Origin: Archegozetes longisetosus
Taxonomy: Eukaryota > Arthropoda > Arachnida > Sarcoptiformes > Trhypochthoniidae
NCBI GenBank assembly: GCA_018873245.2
Contig: JAEMBT020000003.1
Coordinates: 6,963,843-7,027,842, forward strand
Length of the DNA: 64,000 nucleotides
Direction: 5' to 3'
A program made the position numbers and the translations under genes. The notes below the pieces were generated by a model. It ran no database searches. It saw only the letters and a program-made list of their open reading frames with translations, and was not told the DNA's origin. This document shows, piece after piece, positions 1 through 8,902 of this stretch; the stretch's first letter is position 1; the number at the start of each line of letters is the position of its first letter.

Positions 1-1
1 A

Positions 2-517
2 TTCCTTATATCAACGTTTTACGGTTATAACCAGTATTTGGTCAAATCTCTATCTCTTCCACACTTGCACTCATTGACCGACCGCATTGTATTCACTCTT
101 CGCTATCAACTGATTGGGTTGTTTGCCATCTTATGGAGTGTATTAGAGGTCGGTCTAACGCGAGCATTCTCTCAAGCTATTAACCCTCTGTCAGGACACG
201 AGGTCATTGTCGATAAGGCCAGCAGAATATTGACCAATTCAGTGGAGCAGTTTTTATTGAGCTTCGTAAGTCAGCTAATTTTGTCCACTTACTTGTCCGA
301 AAACAATCTGAAACTGATTCCACTGCTGAGCTTCTATTTCATTGTGGGCCGAGTCGCATTCTGGATTGGATACCAAATTGCACCCAAATATCGTGCCTTT
401 GGCTTCACTGTCACTTCGTCTCCCACTTTGGTTACCTTTGGACTTAATGTCTATTTCCTGTTGACCACAAATACCAATTATCTTCTGGATGGCGGCAAAC
501 CTTTTGGACGTATTTAA
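2..517 (+). CDS. TMEM79/MAPEG-like membrane protein, 3' end (5' partial)
   Basis: The frame is open from the first bases of the window to a TAA at 515-517, so the start lies upstream. The visible part, about 171 residues, is hydrophobic with roughly four membrane segments. It carries the MAPEG-like run LTDRIVFTLRYQ near the start and an arginine-containing helix (VGRVAFWIGYQIAPKYRAFG) that resembles the C-terminal region of transmembrane protein 79 (mattrin)-like proteins. MAPEG members are membrane proteins of eicosanoid and glutathione metabolism. TMEM79 relatives sit in Golgi or lysosomal-type membranes, and their chemistry is poorly defined. No intron is visible in this part. Nothing here shows a catalytic glutathione site, so I assign the family but not a reaction. 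Confidence 0.7.
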   Translation, partial: FLISTFYGYNQYLVKSLSLPHLHSLTDRIVFTLRYQLIGLFAILWSVLEVGLTRAFSQAINPLSGHEVIVDKASRILTNSVEQFLLSFVSQLILSTYLSENNLKLIPLLSFYFIVGRVAFWIGYQIAPKYRAFGFTVTSSPTLVTFGLNVYFLLTTNTNYLLDGGKPFGRI

Positions 518-780
518 ATGCATCACAAATAACTAACTTATAATTACCGATTATATATATATATATATATTGTATATATTATATATATTCAAATAGATAA
601 TGTTATGCGAAGTTTAGTCCACTTGATTATATCGAAAAAATTTTTAATGAATTCAAATTAATGATTGGTTTAATGAACGCACAATCAATTGATTGTATGA
701 AATTGATATTTAGAAGAGTATTTAGCTTAACTGAACAATACTCAACTTCAAATGGCATTATTCTAGATTATTTTTCTATA

Positions 781-811
<31 letters not shown>

Positions 812-1128
812 TTTGAACACATCCATTCAATGTATTTTTCCATAACTTCATCTTTATATTGAAATTAAACTGTAATTAACTTTGGCACCCTCTCATACCA
901 TTCAATTGATTTTTAAAAATCTAATTACAATTTTATTAAAATGTAGTAATCATTTCATTTTCTATTATGGTATAAAATAAACATTAATTTTATAAAAATA
1001 TCTATCAAATTAATTCAGTTATAAAAGTGGTTTAGGTATTGAGTGAGAGATGTTAAGTGAAATCGAAGCGGAACGTGAGGATAAAAGGTCGATTAAAAAT
1101 ATTTTGAGGAATTAAAAGTTGTTATATA
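518..1128. other. Intergenic spacer with TA microsatellites
   Basis: No coding exon is visible between the TMEM79-like stop and the last CDK2 exon. There are two TA dinucleotide runs at about 552-570 and 788-810. The genes on either side converge, so both 3' ends must lie in this AT-rich stretch. Confidence 0.6.
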
Positions 1129-2374
1129 TTAATTAAGAATCGGTCGATGTATTTTGACATCTTTGAAATATCCATGGGTCAAAGCTTCCCGCGCAGAAAT
1201 TCTACGATTCGGATCATACGTTAAAAGTTTCTGTAAACGAATTCAAAGTAAATTTGAATCAATTCAGAAAAATACAACTATATTCAAGTTAGACCTGTTC
1301 ATCGAGCTCGGGTCGGACTGAAGTAAAATTTCTCGGGTTCGATTGGGTCGGGTGGGGCCTTACAAAGGGACAGAAAATATCGATCGGGTGGGTCGAAGAT
1401 TTTGACCCGATGTACAAGTCTAATTCAAGTTACCAGAAGTAAATCAATAGCATCTGTTTCCATAGTTGGCAACAATTTCATGATATCTTGTTTAGCCCAT
1501 TGGGGAAATGTTGGTTTATAGTCTGGAAAATTACGGACCCCGGGCCAAACATTATCATCAGGAGTACCCAAAGTGCGGAATATTCTAAATAATTGGTCTA
1601 TTTCTGAGTCTCCAGGAAAAAGCGCGCGCTTTGTAAACATTTCTGCGAAAATACACCCAATGCTCCAGACATCTACTGCGGGACCATAAAAGCGAGACCC
1701 GAGTAGTATTTCAGGGGATCGATACCAAAGGGTGACGACTTCGTGAGTATAAGTCCTGATGGGGAGACCAATACTTCGCGCTAAGCCGAAATCTCCTAAT
1801 TTAATGTTGCCATTAGCATCAATCAATAGGTTTTGTGGTTTTAAGTCCCTATGAAGAACACGATGTGTGTGGCAGTGAGAAATTCCCTGTAACAATTGCC
1901 ACATATAGCTTTTGATTAACGCTTTGGGTAGACCACTAGTACTCGTACTGTCTAACAACTTCTTCAAGTCTTGGTTCAGATACTCAAACACCAAATAGAG
2001 GTTTTTATCGCAGTGGACCACATCGTAAAGACGGACAACATTGGAATGTGATAACTCTTTGAGTAGAGCGATCTCTCGAATGGCAGTAGACGGAACACCT
2101 TCTGATTCACTTGATATGAGATCAAATACGAAGTATTTGTGGATTGTTATTAAGGATTAGTATTAAGTATTAGTATTGAGTATTGATTATAATCTGAAAA
2201 TAAACATTCATATAAATGAATAAATGATAAAACATACGAATCTAAACGTATTTTCTTGAGCGCAACTAGTTGTCCACTAATTTTATCTTTAGCCTTATAG
2301 ACAATGCCATAAGATCCTTCTCCTATTTTCTCTATTTTATTAAAGTTATCTTCAATGGTCTGTGATTTCTCCAT
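1129..2374 (-). CDS. Cdk2: Cyclin-dependent kinase 2 (PSTAIRE kinase)
   Basis: Three exons on the minus strand: 2374-2238, 2109-1434 and 1230-1129, with phases closing at both introns, giving 304 residues (human CDK2 has 298). Seen: glycine loop GEGSYG (18-23, with S21 and Y22 at the inhibitory Thr14/Tyr15 positions), catalytic lysine in VALKK (K40), the cyclin-binding PSTAIRE helix, the catalytic loop [11 protein letters not shown], and the activation segment RTYTHEVV with the CAK-target threonine. The stretch after DFG and the phrases [13 protein letters not shown] and [14 protein letters not shown] match CDK2 better than CDK1. With cyclins E and A it drives S-phase entry. The ATG at 2374 is chosen because it gives the family N-terminus. 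Intron 2 is about 203 nt because it holds a 133-bp MITE. Confidence 0.93.
1290..1422. mobile_element. hAT-type MITE in CDK2 intron 2
   Basis: A 133-bp GC-rich island in AT-rich DNA is flanked by a perfect 8-bp direct repeat ATTCAAGT (1282-1289 and 1423-1430). Its ends are inverted: TAGACCTGTTCATCG on the left, and TAGACTTGTACATCG read inward from the right (two mismatches). An 8-bp target duplication with short TIRs is the hAT superfamily signature. The inside is rich in CGGGT/GGGTCG words and has no ORF, so it is non-autonomous. Removing it with one duplicate leaves a 62-nt intron, the usual size here. Confidence 0.9.
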
Positions 2375-3053
2375 TTGCGAACTATTCCAAATAAAAATCA
2401 CTTAAATCGCAACTTAATATCCCTCTCACATGTTGTAGTAATTGTTGACTAAATTGAAGACAAAAATGATCACCAAATGAAGCGTGGATTTAAATTGCAA
2501 CAGGTTTAAGAAAACAGATGCTGACGGAAACAACAATTTGCCGCTTATTGTGTATTTCCCTCCAAAGTACTATCAGGTTATTGATGTAAAGAACTTTAAG
2601 TAACTCCCAAATCAAATTGAACCAGTAAAATTCGTACTTTGTGCCAACTTTTAGTGTAACCCCTAAGGTGTTGCACTAAAGGCTGCCTGAGGTATGTCAT
2701 AAAGGGCAGACCGTAAGGCGTTAACTTAGAGGTTACTAACAAAAATATTTGATATTACTGACGTAGTACTTGTATAGATTAGCACCAGCTGATAACATTA
2801 CATATAGTTTAACTTTTAAAGTTTAATATTTATTTCAAAATAGCTGTTTCATTTCAAAGTTTATAATTTGTGCTTCAATTTTGACAATTTTAAACAATTC
2901 ATTTGTATTTCTATTTGGCTTTTGATAGCTTTAAAAATTTGAACTGTATTTCGATTTGGCTCTTAACAATTGTTAAAATTGAAATTGTATTTGAATTGCA
3001 CAGCATCATTTTAGTATCCTTGGCAAAATAGGATGACACCATATATATGTATG
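2375..3053. other. Upstream flank of CDK2, no gene seen
   Basis: This AT-rich DNA should contain the CDK2 promoter and 5' UTR. I see no convincing TATA box, exon or repeat boundary. Confidence 0.4.
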
Positions 3054-3685
3054 TATCAATCATTCAGAAAGCATTGACGAGAAGACCTCTAGCTTAAGAG
3101 GTCGACGCAACTCACAAAACTTTTCAGCCAATAGAAAACATTAATTCATATTAAGCATTTATAAAGATACATTTAAACATTTATATAAAACATAAATTTT
3201 TACTTAATAATAAAACAAATTTAGTTAATAAAATATATTTTAATCATTAAAAAATTATCACAATAGCTATGTTAACTAAATATATCACTGTCAATTATTT
3301 TTTCATTGATCTAAAATTGAGATTCAATATTTACAACATGTTTAATGCACTTTAGTAATTTTTGTGTACAAAAGTTTCGTCAATATATACAAACTCTTAA
3401 TTAAAGGATTTTTTTCGATTATTCGCTTTTCCATCAAATATTTAATTCTCCGCTTAATTTTAATGTTACTCATTAAATCAGATCTAATAATTTTTTGTGT
3501 GCTCGTATTTATAACCCATTTTTAAAAAAAATTATAAAATGTTCTGCCGCACTTTTTTGATGAAATGGTCTAATAAGTTTTAGATGTATTAAAGTCGTCA
3601 TTTATGAATTTGTGAAAAGTTTTGCGAATTGCGTCGACCTCTTAAGCTAGAGGTCTTCTCGTCAATGCTTTCTGAATGATTGATA
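3054..3685. mobile_element. Foldback/MITE element with long, internally palindromic TIRs
   Basis: About 632 bp bounded by inverted repeats of roughly 76 bp, of which about 60 bp are perfect (3054-3110 against 3629-3685). The repeat starts TATCAATCATTCAGAAAGC and contains the near-palindrome GACCTCTAGCTTAAGAGGTC, so each arm can also fold on itself. The outermost TA may be the target dinucleotide, but that is not certain. The interior is AT-rich with no transposase ORF. It shares the core AAGACCTCTAGC with the neighbouring element at 3882-4260, so the two probably belong to one superfamily. Confidence 0.85.
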
Positions 3686-3881
3686 TCTAGACTCGTGTGG
3701 TCCCATCCCTCGGGTGCTTAGCTCCAACAAAATTTTCTTCAAATTGACTTCTTATAATTTTCGGAGTTTGAAATATTTTTAGATTTTTACATTCTACAAT
3801 TAGTTTTGATTTTTATAATTTTTATGCATATTCACTATCTACACGCCAACTCGATCAACTTGGGTATTATCAATCTAAAAG

Positions 3882-4260
3882 GATGTACAAAGATCTCTAG
3901 CGCTAGAGGTCTTAATAAATAATGAAACTTATAAACAATTTTTAACCAATAAAAAACATCTCGACACAAGCATAACACTAAATTCATATATGAAAAGTAT
4001 TGAAGTACTTTGAGGCATTTTATGATAGATTTCTAGCCAAATAAGTTATCGTTATTTAGAATTAAATAATATTAAATTGTGATTAAATTATGAAATTTTG
4101 CAAGAAAAAGTTTTAATACTATAATGACGAGTTAATCACTTAAATAAATGAGTGCCATAACTTTGAAAACAGAACGTAATTGATGAAATCGGGTCTGAGG
4201 TCTTTCAAATTAAAGTTTGTTTTTTGTTAAGACCTCTAGCGCTAGAGGCCTTTGTGCATC
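3882..4260. mobile_element. Second inverted-repeat element with palindromic ends
   Basis: About 379 bp with 34-bp imperfect inverted ends: 3882-3915, and 4227-4260 on the opposite strand. Both ends carry the perfect palindrome CTCTAGCGCTAGAG. The shared words AAGACCTCTAGC link it to the element 200 bp upstream. There is no internal ORF, and I could not define a target duplication with confidence. Confidence 0.8.
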
Positions 4261-4279
4261 TTCTTTTTGAACAGATAAT

Positions 4280-4585
4280 ATGTCTTATTCTGAATCGGAA
4301 TCTTCAGGGGACACGTTGAGGACCAGGCAACGAATGAAGAATGTCCTCCAGGAAGGCCTTGAATCGATGTCCAAATTCTGGTAGAGGATTCAAGTGACTA
4401 CTCCTCTAGATGAACTAACCGATGGGTCTACCACAATTCTATGCAAAAATCTTCCACACGTGACCTTTGACCTCACAATGCTCTCCCAGTTTACCCCACC
4501 CCCACAAGTGTCACCTGGACCTAAACCCTCGAGAATAAACTTGGCTTTACCAAGTCGTAACCTAAAGAATTCTGGTATGAACTAA
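4280..4585 (+). pseudogene. Short ORF interrupted by one in-frame TAG
   Basis: From an ATG at 4280 the frame runs 34 codons to TAG at 4382-4384, then stays open 66 more codons to a TAA at 4583-4585. Its composition (more GC, proline- and serine-rich, ordinary codons) differs from the AT-rich surroundings and looks coding. The N-terminus is serine/acid-rich (MSYSESESSGD). The second half is proline-rich (QFTPPPQVSPGPKPS). I recognise no family. It lies wedged between two inverted-repeat elements, so decayed transposon or captured host sequence is most likely. A TAG recently derived from CAG would account for the break. Confidence 0.4.
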
Positions 4586-4694
4586 GGGAGTATAAGTTAG
4601 GTCGCTTCGCGAGGTCAAAGGTCACATGACAGGTTCAATAGTAACATCAATATTCTCAGCTCATTGAGCTGAAGCCAATGATATATAGGGAGTC

Positions 4695-4817
4695 GACCAT
4701 TTGACCTACTGGCAATTTGACCTACCAACCATTTTGTTGGGTTAGTTTGGGTTAGGTAGTTTAGATTAGATTAGGTAAAATGATTGGTAGGTCAAATTGC
4801 CAGTAGATCAAATGGTC
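4695..4817. mobile_element. 123-bp hairpin MITE
   Basis: Two arms of about 41 bp, starting GACCATTTGACCTACTGGC at 4695 and ending with its near-complement at 4817, flank a 40-bp centre of GGTTAG-like words. The whole unit folds as a hairpin. There is no ORF, and I see no clear target duplication. Confidence 0.75.
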
Positions 4818-5160
4818 CGGATTCGATATATATATATATGTCGTTTGGGTAAGGCCATGGGAAGTCAGAAGTTGGAAAATGTGGAAGGGTTTTGCGTGGA
4901 AGAATTATGACACTCTTCTCACCAATGTACAATTCAACTATGAGATCATCACGGCTATCCTTTATAGTTTCCTTAATCCTTCGCCACATATTTTCGGCAT
5001 GGTTCGTGATCACCACTTCGCCATCCACTGTGTGACGAGAATGCTTCTCAGCGCTGTGATTGACGGAGTAGTGAGACTCGAAACCAAACTTTTTCCCATC
5101 CTAAATACACTTTTACTCCGTCAGAGCGTATCTGTTCTTGCACTCGGGACATTGAATACG
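4792..5160 (-). pseudogene. Decayed zinc-finger/transposase-like fragment
   Basis: On the minus strand a broken frame reads a CPEC motif near 5150, two stops, then an open run with KHSRHTVDGEVVITNHAENM and WRRIKETIKDSR before becoming meaningless in the hairpin MITE. The pattern of His/Cys followed by a TVDGEVV-like strand and a basic helix recalls the C-terminal half of FLYWCH-type zinc fingers found in MULE-like transposons. This is a weak match. The stops and the overlap with the MITE at 4695-4817 indicate a dead copy. Confidence 0.3.
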
Positions 5161-5783
5161 AGTATCTCGACTAGAAATGAGGCCAAAACTTTGACAAAAA
5201 CTGACGGTGGCATCATTTTTGGGAAATTTTTGGCTAAAATAAAAAATTCTTAGATTTTCAAAAACTTATTAGTGAAAATTTCAATTTCAATTTAATTTAG
5301 ATGAGTTAGGCTAGGTTTTGGTTGGTTTTTCGTTAGGTTAAGTTAGCTTTAGTTAGGTTTGGTTAATACAAATATAAATTTGGTTTGAGGCAGCCCTGTT
5401 TTGCTGCGGGTACTAAACTTTTGACATCATTTTTAATCTTGTTTTTTTCACTCAAACGACTGACTCAATGCAACCATTACAGTATTCATTTCGATTATAC
5501 TCCAGTTTCGATTTCTCTTTCGAAAAGTGAGACATTTTGTTTCAAACTGCAAAGGAGATTTTTCGTATCTCAGAGGGACTATTGCGCAATGCGTTGATTA
5601 TCCCTGTAAAGTGGTGTTTTTAATACACGTGCAACTATTCAAATTTCGTATTGTGAACAAATTCAATGTATTTCTCAATATTTACGAAGCTTAAGAGTAG
5701 TTCCCCCAATATACAAAAATCTCCTCTGAATTTCTCTAAAACATCTTTGCCTACTTTTAAAATTTTCACCTCTGATAATTATA

Positions 5784-6364
5784 CAGTAAATGCAAATGCT
5801 ATTTCACACTTAAGCATTTGCTATTTCCAAAACTAGTTTCTAACCTATAGCTCTAGCATTTGCTATTTCCAGTTATGCATTTGCTTTTTCCTAAAAACTT
5901 TATTATAAAGTTAAGAATCAGTACAACTAATAAAATACTTAGTAAAGGATTCCTCCTTTATTTAAACATTTACTTAGATATCTCTCCATATTTTTTACAT
6001 AATTAGATATTAAATATGTTCGTCACAACAGATACCTGTTCACCACTAATTACATGTCATTTTTCTACAATTACAACGTCATTTTCTCAAATCAATACTG
6101 ATTGATTGTTTGATACGTATTAGTGTAAAACTAGAAACTACATTAAGGTTTGATTCTTCCATTTAATTAATTTTTTGTAAATCTATACAAAAACACGATA
6201 TTTAAGTAAAGGCATAAACATTAAGAGATATTGATAAAGATATTGTACTTTCAAATGGAAATAGCAATTGATTAATCGGAAATAGCAAATGCTTGCGCTG
6301 TGGATAAGAAACTGGTTTTGGAAATAGCAAATGCTTAAGTGTGAAATAGCATTTGCATTTACTG
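5784..6364. mobile_element. Tc1/mariner-type MITE with arrayed subterminal motifs
   Basis: The 581-bp element starts CAGTAAATGCAAATGC and ends with the exact complement, flanked on both sides by TA (5782-5783 and 6365-6366), the classical Tc1/mariner target duplication. The TIR is nearly perfect over about 60 bp. The motif GCATTTGCTATTTCC occurs at 5814, 5856 and 5877 (variant) and inverted at 6257 (variant), 6278 and 6320, so each end carries three spaced copies. The interior has no transposase frame. Confidence 0.9.
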
Positions 6365-7205
6365 TATGTCAAAAAAACTTATCAAATTACTCATTGCTAA
6401 GGCTTCATATCTAAACTTTGATTGTATTAGATCTTGGTTTCGTTATAAAATTATAAAATATTTGAAACATTTTAAACTTTTTTCCATAAAGCTATTAACT
6501 TTCTCAAGTTTTACCGATTCGTCGCATGTTTATATGAACCTAGATCAGACGCAGTCGTAGTTAGCTGGGGCTAGGGATGCTATATTAAAAATTCAAGTGT
6601 AAGTCTAATAAAAAGTGTAACAAAAAATTTGAGACCTTATTTATCTGGTGTGTCAATCGATTGTTTAACGCTAAACATTAATCAAAGGTTTAAAATTAAT
6701 GGGTGTTTGAATGTAAATATGCTTATGCCTCAACAAACCAGGGCATTTAATTGTAAACTTTTAGACCCAGAACCAAAAGCCAGGCTACGGCACTGATCAC
6801 AGATAAACGAGAAAGACCTAGTATGTGGGCACAATCATACGATATGGTGTGTACTAAAAGATAAAAAATTGTCTTTTGTTCATCCGGTTCATTTTTAAAC
6901 TGTCACGTATTTGAATGGCTAGTACTTCAACAGTTTTATCAATTCTTAAATGGTGATAAAAGCAAATAAAAGTGACATTATTTATTTTCATCAACTAAGT
7001 AATTGGAATGAATAATGTTTTTGGGAAACTTACATTTTTTAGACATCTCCTAAACTACTGGCAATTTTACTAAAATATTTTAGGGGTATATACGCGAGGT
7101 CAAAGCCATAGATTAAAACACTGAATCGGCTTCGCCCACTCACAATGGCTTAATGCTCCTTGTCCTTTTTGAAGTGATCATAAAGTTATTGTAAGTTTAG
7201 TTATA

Positions 7206-8003
7206 AAGGGTGGTCAATTTGTTTCTGTAAAAAAATCAAAGTGTAACCCTTACTTCAAGTTTAAAAAGTCATTATAGTATAAGATATTACCTCTCATATC
7301 ATTTCAATATGTAAATTTGACTCTTTTTTAACTTTTTGAAGAAGGAGTAAAACATATTTGTTTGGTAAAGTTTCGGTTCAGGGGGCAGTAGTAATACCCT
7401 GACTAAGAAATCTCGAAACGGTGATTTTCCCTAAACTACAGTAAAACTCTTATTAAGAATAATTTTAAGAAACGATTTAAATACATAATGAAATAAACAT
7501 AAATAATTGTTTAATAAGAGAAAAATTAAGATAAAAATTAGGAAATAAAGCCATCGTGCGAATGTGGAGTACGTAAATAATTCTCGAACCGTTTGTCCCA
7601 ATTTCCTAAGTCCGGGATAAATACTAATAATATCTAAAGTAAATTGTTTAAAAATTTGATCAACTTGTAAATGTTTTAGCAGGTAAAGATACAAAAGTTG
7701 GAGAATATGAGAATCTAAAACCTATGCTATAATCGAGGCTGCACTGTAAATAACGAAGTTTTTATGCAATAGTGCAAATAGTATCGTTTAAAAACTACGT
7801 AACGAGAAAGTTTCATTTCAATTTACTACCTTTCCACTTGTAAATACTTAATAATACTTAACCACTTTATTCTTTATGTTACTTATGCTTTAAGTACTGG
7901 CTCAATTGGTTTTTAGGATAAAAGTAACAAACGGACAATTTTGTCACACTGTCTCCTAAACTGAAATCTTACCATTTGTTTCTAGAAACAAATTGACCAC
8001 CTC
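7206..8003. mobile_element. Inverted-repeat element, about 800 bp
   Basis: Perfect 18-bp inverted ends GGTGGTCAATTTGTTTCT at 7209-7226 and 7984-8001. TA dinucleotides flank the element just outside (7204-7205 and 8004-8005), consistent with a Tc1/mariner-like non-autonomous element. The TIRs differ by an indel at the extreme tip. The interior has one minus-strand open frame (7431-7694) with a hydrophobic C-terminal half that matches nothing I know and does not look like a DDE transposase. Confidence 0.65.
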
Positions 8004-8902
8004 TATCAATGATATTTTGCTTCAATAAGCTTCTGCCTTGTTTTATTTGTATTAATATTAAGTCTGATTTTTTAGGAATAAATAAGTTATTGCGCTAAAA
8101 CCAGATGGCACTTTCTTTAAGTAAACCAAATCTATTGAGTGTTGTGTAAGAAATAAGTGCTTATAGCGAAGTTGTTGCTCACATTCATGAACTAATGCTA
8201 AATAACCCTTTTATAGTGAATGTTAGTTACCGCGCCGTCAGTTGACTATGTCTCGGCTTTACAATGTGATCAGATAAATTGTCTCCAACAACAACTGCTT
8301 TGAGATGATGGGTCAGATAATTGAAACAAGAATTGATACAAACTTTAGTCATTAAAATGATTTTATTGCACATTTCAGATAAATATTCCGACAATAGTGC
8401 AGATCAAATCGAGTAAATATAGTTTTGTATCTAAAAATATCGACAGACCATAATTATAAAGTGAAATAAATTTTTATTACTTCTAATAAGTTAGTTTAAG
8501 ACAATGTTTTCTTAAAAAGAGAGCAAATTTTATTATCGATGAAAATAATTATTAGTTTTGAAACGATTAAATATATGAATTTTAAAAATTAAAAATGGAT
8601 TTTAATATAATAGCTCTGACAAGTGCTCAATGAAAAACTAGAGTAAGCGAAAAACAATTATCTACAAAAAAATATTTCGATTAATAGACAAGTGTTTTAA
8701 AACCGCATAACTAAATAATAATTAGAGAAAAGAATGCATTTTAGTTCGAAAAGAAACATAAGATTGATTGAAAACTTGACTTAATTGCAAACTAAGTAAA
8801 GGCTTGTGGAATGATTTAAAGACGTACACGTCAGTAATTAATTCAATAGGAAATGGCACAGAATTGAAGTAATGTTTTAGCAGTAAAGTATCGATTGAGT
8901 TA

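Noticed and set aside
5280-5380. GTTAGG/TTAGGTT-like words, possible interstitial arthropod telomere repeat
   Set aside because: Units are degenerate and irregularly spaced; no run of perfect TTAGG. The CCTAA-like patch at 43265-43330 fails for the same reason.
6366-6560. 64-codon plus-strand frame after the Tc1-like MITE
   Set aside because: Starts inside the TA duplication, AT-driven amino-acid composition (Lys, Ile, Phe, Leu), no splice or homology support.
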